Program-made: the position numbers and the translations under genes
Assembly (NCBI GenBank): GCA_026315105.1
Contig: CM048747.1
Location: 280,803,654 to 280,867,653 of the forward strand
Direction of reading: 5' to 3'
Source of the DNA: Locusta migratoria
Taxonomy: Eukaryota; Arthropoda; Insecta; Orthoptera; Acrididae
Length of the DNA stretch: 64,000 nt
Notes under the pieces: generated by a model
Told to the model about the DNA's origin: nothing
Database searches by the model: none
The model's input: only the letters and a program-made list of their open reading frames with translations
In this document: positions 21,386-32,660 of the stretch, one piece after another
How the letters are laid out: every line of letters starts with the position of its first letter
How positions within the stretch are numbered: position 1 is the first letter of the stretch

Positions 21386-22264
21386 TCCTCGCTCAAAATC
21401 TGCTGGCACGAGCTCCAACTTATTCCTGTCTCTGCTCGGTCGTTTGGCGACGATCCTCGTTTATCTTTTGGCGGACCTTTTCAATGTTCTCCTCGTTTCG
21501 CGATGTTGAAGGGCGTCCAGAACGAGCTTGGTCTTCAACATCATCTCACCACGTTTAAAGCAAACCTGTGTGCGGCTCATAGCTTCCTCCTGGAAAGCTT
21601 CATGAAGCATTTGGTGTGTCTACATTGCAGCTGTTTTAAGCAGGAAACAAAATTTCACACACACTCTTTGTTCTTTTATAGTTGCCATAACGACTTCGCA
21701 GGGGTAACCCGCCAACAGACAGAGAAAGACAATACCACACTTGCACGTTCAGATCTATACTGACGCCGTCTGCACAGCTGTTTCGTGAAGGTATCGACTT
21801 ATGCCATCTAGCGTGAGAACCACGTACTACGTCTACGAATGGCAGCGCCCTCGGAGTCCGGTTTCTTTTGGGTTCCCCCTCGTATAACGGGAGACTTTGT
21901 ACTGCAACAACACAGAGAGATCGTTCGTGTCCATTGTGTTTTATTTTGCTGAAGAGCAAAATGTTGACACTCACACGTAGAATTTTATATAAGACAATAA
22001 ACTTTCAACTCCCATACATTCCAGCCCCTTATCGTTACCAATCGTCTATCACCATAGTGCACAATGGAGGACTGATACCTACTACCTCATACAAACATTA
22101 TTCGTTTGCGATGGTAGTTTTGGCTGCAGAGTGAAATGTAGGCACAAACATCTCAATTTTTTATATATTAAAATATCATTGTAACGTAGAGGGATATCAT
22201 CATTGGAATAGTAGTGATCCAATAGTTTTTAGATATTAAGCTGATGCAATAGCTCGGTATTTAG

Positions 22265-23520
22265 TTATCATTTACAACCGGTCACACAGCGAAAGATCCG
22301 TACCCAAAGACTGGACAGTTGCCCACGTTACTCCAATATTCAAGAAAGGCAATAGGAGTGATCCCCAAATGTACAGGCCAATCTCATTGACGTAGATTTC
22401 CAGTAGAATTTTGGAACGTATACTTTGTTCGAACATTATGAACTACCTCGAAGAGAACAACCTAATAACCAATAGTCAACAAGGATTCAGAAAGTATCGC
22501 TCATGCGAAACACAGCTTTCCCTTTCTTCACATGAAGTGATAAGTGCTATCGACAATCTCAAATCGATTCCATATTTCTGGATTTCAGGAAGGCTTTTGA
22601 CACTGTACCCCACAAGCGGCTTCTTATGAAATTGCTTACTTATGGAATATCTCCCCAATTGTGCGATTGGATTCACGATTTCCTATCAGAAAGAACACAG
22701 TTCGTTGTATTTGACGGTAAGTCATCGAGTAAAACAGAAGTGATATCTGGCGTTCCCCAGGGAAGCGTTATAGGTCCCCTACTCTTCCTTGTGTTTATAA
22801 ACGATCGGTTAGTGAAGTCAACAGAGGATCAAAAGCAACTGAAAAGGATTTGGCCAAAATTTCTACATGGTGCGAAAATTGGCAACTGACACTAGATAAA
22901 GAAAAGTGTGAACTAATACATATGACCACAAAAAGAAATCCACTGAACTTCAATTACGCGATAAATTAGTCAACCGTAAATCCTACCAAATACCTAGGAG
23001 TTACAATTAGAAACAGCTTAGACTTGAGAGAACACACAGAAAATATTGTGGGGAAGGCGAAAAAAATTACCTTTCATTGCGTCCTCTCCTGGAGTACTGT
23101 TGCCCATTGTGCTACCCTCACCAGTGGGACTGGCGGAAAATATTGAGAAGGTTCAGAGAAGGGCAGCTCGTTTTATCACGTTAGGGGGGGGGGAAGCGTC
23201 AAGGAAATGTTGCACGAATTGGGGTGGAAATCATTAAAAGAAAGACGTCATTCATTGTGGCGTGATTTGTTTGCGAAGTTTCAATCACCGACTTTTAGTT
23301 CTAAATGTGAAAAAATTTTTCTAGCACCCACCTACTTAGGGAGACATGACCATTCCAATAAAATAAGAGAAATCAGATCTAAAACAGAACGATTTAGATG
23401 TCTTTCTTCCCGCGCACTATTAGAAAATGGTAACGGTAGAGAAAAGTTATGAAAGTGGTTAATGAACCCTCTGCCAGACACTTAAATGTGATTTGTAGAG
23501 TATCTATGTAGATGTGTATG
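22265..23520 (+). pseudogene. Jockey/CR1-type LINE reverse transcriptase remnant
   Basis: Fragments read DWTVAHVTPIFKKGNRSDP, YRPISLT, a frameshift near 22585, KAFDTVPHKRLLMKLLTYGI, SGVPQGSVIGPLLFLVFIND, then a jump to the region after the catalytic motif (the YADD box is missing), PTKYLGVTIRNSLDLREH, EKVQRRAARFI and a decayed C-terminus. It ends AGTATCTATGTAGATGTGTA, the family 3' end. Frameshifts near 22620, 22890, 23080 and 23195 and an internal deletion make it inactive. Confidence 0.8.
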
Positions 23521-23693
23521 TTGTGATGCTGATTACCTACATGGTGGTTGGTTTTGCATTGGAGACATAACTGAGTGTTGGGTTATTTAAGTCATTTATT
23601 TATCACTAATTGCAAATGCTGCACTCATAATCATGAGATGCCAGTAAAATGTGAGCACAGTGAGAGAACCTCAAGCTGTGGGCCGTGTGGCAG

Positions 23694-23890
23694 GTGAGCG
23701 TGCTGTTCTGGTATGGCACGTTCCTCGCGAGCCGGCAGCGCTTGACGGAGGCGGCGGCCAAGCTGGAGGAGAGCTACTGCGCCGCGCTGTGCGCGCCCGC
23801 CGGCTGCACTGTGCCAGAGCAGCGCCTCGTCATCCTCTTCCACCTGGCAGACACCCTGCAGCTCCTGGGCCGACACACCGACGCCATCAG
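23694..23890 (+). CDS. TPR protein exon b (TTC19-like)
   Basis: This 197-nt exon runs from acceptor GTGTGGCAG to donor CAG|GTCTCG at 23891. Phase is 0 at the start, matching exon a, and 2 at the end, where the final AG combines with the first base of exon c to give Arg. It encodes residues 53-117 of the visible product: VSVLFWYGTFLASRQRL, EAAAKLEESYCAALC, EQRLVILFHLADTLQLLG and RHTDAI. Two TPR units are recognisable, the second completed by exon c. The donor is weaker than consensus at positions +3 to +6. Third codon positions are strongly G/C, unlike the flanks. Confidence 0.75.
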
Positions 23891-24361
23891 GTCTCGTGCC
23901 ATCTCACTACACTTGTGCATAATATTTCGCTCTTTTTAGTACATCCGCTCCCGGTGACGGCTGAGTGGCGTGGTCTGCGCGTGCAGGTGGAGGGTATGAT
24001 GGTACAGCCCGATTTTAAATGTCTGTTTCGAATACACATGTGGACGAGCGCGTTTTAGGCGCGATCGCGTGGCCGAGTTCTGGCCATTGCAGTGGCGCGG
24101 CCCACGAGGGCGGAAATGACGTGACTGGCAAAATCCGAGTGGCCACAAGATGGTGCTGTGGCGGCTAGCCTGTTAGCTTTAATAAAAGAAATACTATGAT
24201 AAAATTAATTACTCGCAAACTTAGCGAGGTAAGGGGAGCTGAAACCGTCACAGTATCGGAGATTTTAAGACGAACATCATGGTATATTTATGTTTGTTTA
24301 AAGAAAATAAAAGTGGCTGTTACAGACCTGCAGCTAATAACAATTTTATTTAAAAACTGTT
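23891..24361. other. Intron start without recognised elements
   Basis: First part of the 12.1-kb intron. No repeat or coding feature was recognised. Confidence 0.4.
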
Positions 24362-25733
24362 CAGAATTATCATCATCATCATCATCAACAACAACATCAA
24401 TGACTGATTATGCCTTTCAGCGTTCAGTCTGGAGAAGAGTACCTCTAATAAAATTCCTCCATGATCCCCTATTCAATGCTAACATTGATGTCTCGTCTGA
24501 TGTTATACCTTTTATTTCAAAATCATTCTGCACCGAATCTAAGTACTTTCTTCTTTGTCTACCTTGACTCCTCTTACCCTCCGCTGTCGAGCTCATGAGT
24601 CTCTTAGGTAACCTTGCTTCCCCAATGCGTGTAATATGACCCCAACGTCTCAGTCTGTTCGCTCTAACTCCTTCGTCTATGGTGTTCATTCCCAGTTTTC
24701 CTTGATTTACTCATTATGGACACCCTCCCGCCATTGTTCCCATCTATTAGTGCCTCAATCATTCTTGTTACTTTCATATCTGTAACCTCTACCTTATGAA
24801 TAAGGTAACCTGTATCCACCCAACTTTCACTCCCATACAACAAAGTTGGTCGAAAGATAGAGCGGTGCACTGCTAACTTTGTACGGACTTCCTTCTTGCA
24901 GAAGAATGTAGATCTTAGCTGAGCACTCACTGCATTAGCTTTGCTGCACCTCGATTCCAGTTCTTTCACTATGTTGCCATCCTGTGAGAAAATACATCCT
25001 AGGTACTTGAAACTGTCTACCTGCTCTAACTTTGTTCCTCCTATTTGGCAGTCAATCTGCTTAAATCTCTTTCCCACTGACATTACTTCCGTTTTGGAGA
25101 TGCTGATCTTCTTATCATAATCCTTGCATCTCTGATCGAGCTCTGAAATATTAGTTTGCAACCTTTCAATTGAATCGGCCATTACAACTATGTCGTCCTC
25201 ATATGCGAGACTGCTTATTTTGTTTTCACCTATTTTAATACCGCCCTGCCAGTCTACTGTTTTCAACATATGATCCCTGAATAGTATGAACAGCAGTGGT
25301 GACAGGTTGCAGCCATGTCTTACCCCTGAAACTACCCAGAACCATGAGCTTAATTTGCCATCTACTCTAACTGCTGCCTGACAGTCTACGTAAAGCCCTT
25401 TAATTGCCTGCAGAAGTTTGCCTCCTATACCATAAGCTTGTAGAACTGACAGTAGCTTCCTCCCAGGGACACGGTCATAAGCCTTTTCTAGATCAATGAA
25501 ACATAGATACAATTCCCTGTTCCACTCTTAGCACCTTTCCATTACCTGTCGTAAGCTAAGGATCTGGTCCTGACAGCCTCTAAGAGGCCTAAACCCACAC
25601 TGATTTTCATCTAACTTGTCCTCAATTAATACTCACACTCTCCTTTCAACAATACCTGAGAATAATGTTTTGCCTACAACGCTAATTAAAGAGATACCTC
25701 GATAGTTGTTACAATCTTTTCTGTTGTAGTTAC
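24362..25733 (-). pseudogene. Non-LTR retrotransposon, 5'-truncated, with mutated RT box
   Basis: The minus-strand frame from 25512 shows CFIDLEKAYDRVPGRKLL (with the first catalytic Asp), SGVRHGCNLSPLLFILF, ISSLAYEDDIVVMADS (normally YADD), SISKTEVMSVGKRFKQ, KYLGCIFSQDGN and LYGSESW. A frameshift near 24675 leads to the C-terminus RRWGHITRIGEARLPKR. The tail on the + strand is CATCATCATCATCAACAAC, so the element ends in GAT-type repeats. Upstream codons continue to 25733, where an adenine run begins abruptly. Clade not assigned. Confidence 0.85.

Positions 25734-25762
<29 letters not shown>
25734..25762 (+). repeat. Poly(A) run of 29
   Basis: A pure adenine run abuts the 5'-truncated end of the minus-strand LINE. 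Confidence 0.9.
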
Positions 25763-25764
<2 letters not shown>

Positions 25765-27691
25765 AAAGCATAACAGCACTGGAAAGCTGGAAAAATTTGA
25801 TGTCAAATTGATATATTACTTGTAAAAAACAAGTCCCATTTAAAGTTTTGTAAAAATTGTCCAGTTTGGAAAAAGGGAATAAATAGGGGGCCGCCATTTT
25901 GATTTTGGGAGTCTTCGTTCGGGCTTCATTGAGGCTGAACTTGTGCAATTCGGCTCAGTAACTTCCGTGGAAATTCGGAAGCGAAATCATGTGGTAGGAG
26001 TTGGGCAAACTGAACTTGAAGAATTTTGGTGTCTGTATGAATACAAGCCAACAGTTCGAAGAATTTCGTGTTTAGTGATAGAGATTGATACTTATAAACC
26101 ATTTGGTGTGTGTTTGGGACCTCACCGGACTTGGGACTTTCTGGGAATTAGACACGCTAGAGCGGCTTCATTTTGTACCAAGAATTATTACGGACTCTGT
26201 TTCTTTCGCGAGAATGCTTGAGTTTGAGTTTGAAACTTGGCGTTTCATTTCGAAACTGCTGAAATTTTGCATGTTCAGCCAAGAGGCCCTTAGTAATTTA
26301 AACTGAACTGGACAATTAAATTTTTCTGGGACTTCAGTGTGTAATCAAATCTTAAATAAACAATTACATAAGTGACATTCAGACACCCGTGAATGACTGT
26401 TACTTACAAACTGATGTTTTCACTTCCAGTGAACCTTATTTAAAATTTGTGTTTTTATAAAATTTAGGGCGTTGAAGCGAGAAGTGGACAGTTGGCCCCT
26501 TGACATAACGAATAGCCACTTTAGACTTAAAAGTTCCGACTGTTTCACTTTGCCCCTGTTGGTGCAGTGTTTGTTGAACATTATTATTTAGAATGCACAT
26601 CCAGTGTGCTGGGGGGTAGAGCTGTGAAGATTAAATGAGTGCATTTCATATTTGTCTGAAATTAGACACAGGCAAGCACGCCCAACGGACAAACACACCG
26701 TGCGAGTTGTAAATTCTCTCTCGTATCTCGCGTTTTAGATTGTGTGTATACTCGCAAGGGGAAAGTTCCCCACCTAGCTGCTTCATGCGCTTGTTGCTTG
26801 AGCCGCAAACGATATCACGCACACCAAAAGAAACAGTTTGTGGACGATTTCTCGCTTTTAAGTTTAGAGTTATCTCTATATCTAGGCATTATGGAATTTA
26901 TTAGTCAGATATTGCAGAGTGCAGAACACATCAAAACAGAAATTTTGTAGCACTGAACTATGTAATCTAGCAGGCAGACGCTCACCTCGAAATGACTCAT
27001 GAGTAGAAGGCAAACACGTGATTTTTAATTCTGCTACGCGCCCTCTCGCTATTGCCTGTCGGTCTTCGGAAAAGAATCCAACGAACTATGAAGCGAGATA
27101 CGTTTGGCATAATCGTCCGCTGCTCCTATTTCGTCCGCTCCTTCTAGTTCGTCCGCTCTTTTTGGCTTTTGATACCGCTACTAAAAGAGCTGTTTTTTAT
27201 GACAGCTTTTTTATGTAATGAATCAGTGTTGCCAAAGCGTGTGCTATTACCCGTATTTTTGGGCAATTTGACATCAAATACTTAGGAAAATAAACCAGTT
27301 ATTTACACAAATGGGTGATACAATGGTATTCAACTACTTTGCATACAGAGTACTCATAATACTTTATTTTTAAAATAGATTTCTTGTGGCAGTGAACTAT
27401 GAAACTACAGCTGAGCTGCATCTCAGCTCGAAACGAAGGTAACTGGCAGCAGGGAATCACGCGATTCTGTGCGCTCTCGCGTCCTCTCGCTGTTTTCCGT
27501 CAGTCTTCGGAAAAGGACCGGACGAACTAACAGGTGAGGGATCTGCTAACTAGTTCGCGTAGTTCGACTGTGGGAGCGCTCTTCCGAACTAGTTCGTTTG
27601 CGAACTACACAAGACTACATCTCATAGCGGCTAGTAGTGGAAGTTCAACTGTGGTCCAATTAAAAAAACGTCGTAGTGACACGACCGAAAC

Positions 27692-27692
<1 letters not shown>
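25763..27692. other. Intron sequence without recognised elements
   Basis: Nothing recognisable except two similar segments near 26990-27160 and 27455-27600 (GTTTTTCCGTC/CCTGTCGG, CTTCGGAAAAG, CGAACTA words), perhaps a diverged local duplication. No coding motif was found. Confidence 0.3.

Positions 27693-27724
<32 letters not shown>
27693..27724. repeat. (AC)n microsatellite, 16 units
   Basis: Pure AC repeat. Confidence 0.95.
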
Positions 27725-27726
<2 letters not shown>

Positions 27727-28493
27727 CGGCGGGTGTGGAGATGAAAAAAAAATTAATCTATAAATATTCAATGTTATGGTTATAGTTTTTTGTAGCTAAA
27801 GATTAACAGCAGTCTTATCATACTTCCTCGTGGCACTCCTGACGATATCCTCACTTTTGATGAACGCTCACTGTCAACAACAGCGTAGAGAGTTGGATTG
27901 CTTTAGATTAGATTAGATTAATACTTGTTCCATAGATCATGAATACGACATTTCGTAATGATGTGAAACGTGTCAGTTAAATGAAATGTATCAATACATA
28001 AATTACATGACACTCAATTTTTGTATATTTTATTATTACTATTATTTTTTTTACGTAAAGTACTAACTTTTATCTAGAAATTCATCTAATGTGTAGAAGG
28101 AATTGCCATTCAGAAATTCTCTTAATTTATTTTTAAATGCTAGTTGGTATCTGTCAGAATTTTGATACTACTTGGTAAGTGACCAAAGACTTTTGTGGCA
28201 GAATAATTAACCCCTTTCTGTGGCAGAGCTAAATTTAACCTTGAATAGTGTAGGTCACCCTTTCTCCTAGTATTGTAGCTATGCACACTGCTGTTACATT
28301 TGAATTCAGTTAGATTGTTAATAACAAATTTCATAAGTGAATATATATATATATATATATATTGTGAAGCTACTGTGAAGATTCCTAGATCCTTAAATAA
28401 ATGTCTGCGGGATGATCTTGGGTGGGTTCCAGCAATTATTCTGATGACCCGCTTTTGGGCAATGAATACTTCCTTACTAAATGATGAATTACC

Positions 28494-28994
28494 TCAGAAT
28501 ATGATGCCATAAGAAAGCAGAGAATGAAAATATGCATAGTATGCCAGTGTACCGAGTTGTACATCATCAAAGTTTGCAATCACCCTAATAGCATAAGTAG
28601 CTGAGCTGAAACGTTTCAGCAGATCTTCAATGTGTTTCTTCCAATTCAACCCCTCATCAATGCATAAACCTAAAAATTTTGAATATTCTACCTTAGCTAT
28701 AGATTTCTGGTTGAAGTCAATATTAATTAATGGTGTGATGCCATTTATTGTGTGAAACTGAATATACTGTGTTTTTTCAAAATTTAAAGAGAGTCCATTT
28801 ACAGAGAACCATCTAATAATTCTCTGAAATACTTCATTGACAATTTCATCAATTAATTCCTGTGATTCGGGTGTGATAGCGATTCTTGTACCATCAGCAA
28901 AGAAAACTAGCTTGGCATCTTTATGAATATAGAAAGGCAAATCATTAATATGTATTAAGAACAGCAAAGATCCCAGTACCGAACCCTGTGGCAC
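28494..28994 (-). pseudogene. LINE reverse transcriptase, second half, FADG box
   Basis: Begins MPQGSVLGSLLFLIHIND (the usual VPQGS with a changed first residue gives the apparent start) and shows KLVFFADGTRIAI about 30 residues on. The active-site pair of aspartates normally FADD is FADG; the changed codon is at 28890-28892. Later blocks SVNGLSLNFEKTQYIQF and AKVEYSKFLGLCIDEGLNW are RT palm/thumb motifs. It is the continuation of 29026-30609 beyond the T run. Confidence 0.82.
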
Positions 28995-29025
28995 CCCATG
29001 CTTGATAGTTCCCCAGTTTGAGGAC

Positions 29026-29027
29026 TC

Positions 29028-29073
<46 letters not shown>

Positions 29074-30609
29074 TATATTATGTGAATTACTTATATCAAC
29101 TTTCTGAATTCTTCCAGTTAGGTATGATTTAAACCATTTCTGCACTTTCCCACTCATACCACAATACTTAAGCTTATCTAGAAGAATTCCATGGTTAACA
29201 CAATCAAAGGCCTTTGATTGATCACAAAAGATCCCAACGGGTGATTTATGGTTATCCAGAGCATTTAATATTTCATTAGTGAAGATATGTATTGCATTTT
29301 CTGTTGAAAAGCCTTTCTGGAAACCAAACTGACATTTTGTTAGAACTTTATTTTTATTAATATATGAAGCTACTCTGGAATACATTACTTTTTCAAGAAT
29401 TTTTGAAAGAGTGTTCAGTAATGAGATTGGGCGGTAGTTGTTGACATCAAACGTATCACCTTTTTTATGAAGTGGTTTGACAATAGCATATTTCAGTCTA
29501 TCAGGGAAAATACCCTGCTCCAGTGAGCTATTACAAATGTGGCTAAGAATCCTACATATTTCTTGGGAACAAGCTCTTAATACCCTGCTGGAGATGCCAT
29601 CATTGCCATGAGAGCTTTTACTCTTGAGAGAGTTTATTAATTTCCTAATTTCAGATTGAGAGGTGGGTGGGATTTCCATTGTATCAAACTGTCTAGGTAC
29701 ACCCTGTTCCATTAACTGCCTAGCTTCTTCTAATGAACATTTGGATCCTATATTCTCCACAACATTTAAAAAATAATTATTAAAAGTGTTTTCAACTTCT
29801 GACTTTTTGCTTGTAATTTTTTCATTCACTTTGATGGTAATGCTGTCTTCCTGTGTTCTTGGTTCCACTGTCTCCCTTGTTATAATATTCCAGATTGTTT
29901 TAATTTTATTCTTCGATGTACTAATCTCAGACATTATGCACATGCTTTTGGATTTTTTAATAACTTTCCTTAATACAGAACAGTAGTTTTTATAATACTT
30001 GAATATTTCTGGGTCACTACTCTTTCTTGCTGTCAGATACAGTTCCCTTTTCCGGTTGCAATATATTTTTATACCTTTGGTGAGCCATGGATTTTTGCTT
30101 GGTCCCTTACAATTAAATTTGACTAATTTCTTGGGGAAACAGTTATCAAATACCCTTACAAAAGTATCATCAAATAAGTTGTATTTTAAATTAGCATCAG
30201 GTTCCTTGTGCACTTCATCCCAATCTAACTGCTGAAGACTTTCCGTGAAATTTCTAATTGTCGAATCATTAATTGTACGAACAACTTTGGAGGACTGATT
30301 CAAATTACTGAAAGGAGCTAAATCATATAATGTAACTAGCTGTGCACTATGATCAGAAAGACCATTCTCAACAGGACATGCACTAATGTTGTTAAACCTA
30401 TCTTGGTCTATAAAAAAATTGTCTATCAATGTGCTGCTGTCCTTTACTACCCGAGTTGGAAAATCAATAACAGATGTCAAATTGAAAGAACCGAGTAAGA
30501 CTTCCACGTCATTCTTCTTATTACACTCTTGCAGTGAATCTACATTGAAATCCCCACATACAATAATTTGCTTCTCCCTATCTGACAGATAGCACAACAA
30601 GACATCCAA
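29026..30609 (-). pseudogene. LINE endonuclease C-terminus and first half of RT
   Basis: 527 codons open without interruption: MDVLLCYLSDREKQIIVCGD, FNVDSLQECN, STLIDNFFIDQD and ENGLSDHSAQLV belong to an apurinic-type endonuclease; CFPKKLVKFNCKGPSKNPWL is the usual linker; VKPLHKKGDTFDVNNYRPIS, QFGFQKGFSTENAI and GIFCDQSKAFDCVNHG (first catalytic Asp) are RT blocks. The frame ends in about 13 Lys codons where the T43 run on the + strand is read, then a stop. The long open frame suggests a relatively recent copy. Confidence 0.88.
29030..29072 (+). repeat. Poly(T) run of 43 inside the LINE RT frame
   Basis: A pure thymine run (adenine on the LINE coding strand) lies between codons for NSHNIQ and the following ESSNWGTIKHG-type block. 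It probably grew from a short Lys-codon run. Confidence 0.9.
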
Positions 30610-30878
30610 CTATTCCAGGAATAAAAGAAAGTTTCCTGAGGGGGGCCTATACACTGTGACAATTATAAAAGAACCACCCTTCAGTTTAAGCTCACAGGCA
30701 CATGCTTCTATATGTTGCTCTATACAACATTTTTTTGTTTCTAAATTTTTTACACTGTGACAACTTTTGACATAATCGCAACTCCTTCCCACACCTTCTT
30801 CTCTCTACTTACATGTGCTGCTAGTTTATACCCACTAATATTTACTTTATTCATATCAGTGACAATGTGATTCTCAGA
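30610..30878 (-). pseudogene. LINE endonuclease middle part, frameshifted
   Basis: Continues upstream of 30609: ELKLKGGSFIIVTVYRPPSG in one frame, and KVNISGYKLAAHVSREKKVW in another, with a frameshift near 30770. It connects to the N-terminal endonuclease at 31088-31279 once the SINE is removed. Confidence 0.7.
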
Positions 30879-31076
30879 AAATGTTCAAATGTTTGTTAAG
30901 CTTATGAGACTTAACTATGGGGTCATCAGTCCCTAAACTTACAAACTACTTATGAACTACTTACGAACTAGGACGGCACAAATATCCATGCCCGAGGGGG
31001 GATTCGAACCCCCGACCGTAGTGGCCGTGCTGACCGTGACTGAAGCGCCTCAGTCACCTCGGCCATCGCGGCCGGC
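30879..31076 (-). mobile_element. tRNA-derived SINE (family 1) inside the LINE
   Basis: The minus-strand head GCCGGCCGCGATGGCCGAGG and B box GGTTCGAATCC are followed by the standard body. The target duplication is TGATTCTCAGA (30868-30878) and TGATGCTCAGA (31077-31087), 10 of 11. The endonuclease coding sequence is interrupted right after LSEH. Confidence 0.92.
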
Positions 31077-31284
31077 TGATGCTCAGACAGGCATAGTATA
31101 CCTATTCCATTGTTAGCTTCTATAGTTTCTAAACAAATCAGGAGCTCATCTACTTTATTTTTTAAACCCCCAATATTTTGATGAAAAATACAAACATTAT
31201 TTTTTAATTTACTATTGTTAGAATCTTGTGATATTTTAACAGCTTTATTACCTGCCTGTCTGGGCTTCTCATTGGACACTGAAC

Positions 31285-31704
31285 TTATCCTAAAAAAGAG
31301 GTACTCCCAAGAGTTGCAGTGTCCCCTCTTATAGATTTTCCTATCAACCCAGCCAGTTTTCCCTTCCCTTTCCTACTGAGGTGCAGGCCATGCCTAGTAA
31401 AGTCCCACCTCGCAATAGAATCAACAGGGACCAAACCAATGTCCGACAGAGTGGCCGCCCTACGCAGCCGATCTAACTCCATGTTGACTCTCCTTACAGA
31501 GCTGTTCAACCGAGGCTGATCGTACCGCATGAAGGCAGGCACCATCCGAACATTCGTATGGTTTGTTGCAGATGCTATTTTCACCAGGTCACACTCAATA
31601 CTGTAGCCCTGATCCCTATCTATACTGTTTTCCGCACCACCCACTATCACAACATGATCTTCCTTAGTAAACCCTTTGCACAATGAATTTAAATCCTCTA
31701 CCAC
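31285..31704 (-). CDS. LINE ORF1 fragment with SGNH-hydrolase-like pattern
   Basis: A 139-codon frame with KEDHVVIVGGAENSIDRDQG (resembling the Gly/Asn blocks of SGNH esterases), NHTNVRMVPAFMRYD, NMELDRLRRAATLSDIGLV and DFTRHGLHLSRKGKGKLAGL (resembling the C-terminal Asp-x-x-His block). Esterase domains occur in ORF1 of CR1-group LINEs. The N-terminal catalytic Ser block should lie upstream, in the decayed region 31705-31880, and is not clearly seen. It ends shortly before the endonuclease frame, consistent with ORF1 followed by ORF2. It is a transposon gene, not a host gene. Confidence 0.5.
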   Translation of the reverse strand: MVEDLNSLCKGFTKEDHVVIVGGAENSIDRDQGYSIECDLVKIASATNHTNVRMVPAFMRYDQPRLNSSVRRVNMELDRLRRAATLSDIGLVPVDSIARWDFTRHGLHLSRKGKGKLAGLIGKSIRGDTATLGSTSFLG

Positions 31705-31880
31705 CTGGCTAAAATTTGGACTGGGCTTGAAAAAGTTTGTGATCTAGTACCTATCACCTAATTTTTCCTGCTTAATAAAGTCATCGAGCAACTGACGTAA
31801 CTCGGAACTTACTCGTTATGCTCGTACCTTCGTTAACAGTAGGCGAGGTGGCACCATCTGAAACCCTTTCCGGAACTATA

Positions 31881-32384
31881 AATATGGAGTCTGCCTACTG
31901 CCGTTCACCCATCGCGATAAGAAAAAAAATCGCACTGGTGTGTTTTATGGCCCACTTTAGATTTGCCTATAGTTTTGTGATTTTTTGCAAACATTTCGGA
32001 CAAAAATAATAAAAATGTAAATAATAAAAAATTATGGGCGATATGATTACGACTCTTCTATTGTGATAATATCTATGCACCCAACACGCAATATTCTTCG
32101 TGACCATATTTTAACAAACAGCAAAAAATATTTGATATCTGAGTTTAGCTCTGACAAACATATTCTTTGTTTGAACTTTTACCACTTTAAACTATTATTT
32201 TAATATATCTCCTACATTTTCATTATATTTTTGCATTAAAATATCATCACCTGTCTTGTCTTGATAGTTTGTTCAAAGTTTATTTTCTTTGCCTGAAATG
32301 GTTACGAATGGCTATAGCCTGGTAGGAACGTAGCGTACATTTGACTTTCGGACGAGTGACTATAGCCTGAATGAACGCAGCGTA
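31881..32384. other. AT-rich interval without recognised elements
   Basis: Nothing recognised apart from repeated CTATAGCCTG-containing segments at about 32310 and 32350 with AACG(T/C)AGCGTACAT following each, a short local duplication just outside the inverted-repeat element. Confidence 0.35.
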
Positions 32385-32660
32385 CATACGCCATCTTGCT
32401 TTCTGTATTTGATGATTTTCTTATTATAACTCAAGCGTTGTCATTTCAAAGCAATGGAGCACTGAAAATAATCAAAAACATTTCGTTCTTAGGACAATGA
32501 ATTATTAACATCTAATGTCTAAAACTGCCATTTTAGCAGTTAACACCAGCCATTAATGGTACGAGAATTACGGATTACTCTCGCAGCTGTTTGCCATAGC
32601 GTAATGGACGACGAATTAGTTTGTGATGAACGAACGTGTTAGATGGTGGTTCGAAACTTG

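Larger units (their letters stand above)
20051..21882 (-). mobile_element. mariner transposon, disrupted by two insertions
   Basis: The terminal inverted repeat CGAGGGGGGACCCAAAAGAA at the left is matched at the right by the complement of TTCTTTTGGGTTCCCCCTCG, with TA duplications at 20049-20050 and 21883-21884. The minus-strand frame shows LLTQNQRTIPMNVCQDL, ITWDESWCYGYDPETK (first Asp), SSQWRTPNSPRPK, FFEVRGIVHREFVPP, WFLHHDNAPTHTA (second Asp) and YSPDVAP (third Asp), the mariner DD34D signature. The transposase is broken by a SINE (20594-20812), a 298-bp insertion (21088-21385) and stops. Removing both restores the expected motif order but not an open frame. Confidence 0.9.
19262..22135. 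repeat. Dispersed repeat (unit R), copy 1, split by a mariner
   Basis: 19262-20050 plus 21883-22135 align colinearly with 38130-38970: GGTCTGCATT, CATAGATTTAG, CTAATCAAGTATTT, TAGTAGCGCCCTTAAAA, TCTTTCTTACGCTTTAACAT, GACTGATACCTACTACC and TTTTGGCTGCAGA. The second copy has no mariner at the equivalent place (CGGTGTACAACAG) and lies inside an inverted-repeat element at 37948-39297. Confidence 0.75.
27903..31880 (-). mobile_element. CR1/Jockey-superfamily LINE, near full length
   Basis: Read on the minus strand: an ORF with an SGNH-hydrolase-like pattern (31704-31285), then an endonuclease (NVCIFHQNIGGLKNKVDELL, VTVYRPPSGNF, QIIVCGDFNVDS, GLSDHSAQ), a reverse transcriptase (VKPLHKKGD, NYRPISLLNTLSKILEKV, CDQSKAFDCVNH, MPQGSVLGSLLFL, FFADGTRIA), a C-terminal part, and a 3' end with repeated AGATT units at 27906-27920. 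An esterase-like domain ahead of an endonuclease/RT ORF is known for CR1-group elements. It is inactive: a SINE interrupts it at 30879-31076, a T43 run breaks the RT at 29030-29072, and the RT box is FADG. Confidence 0.85.
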
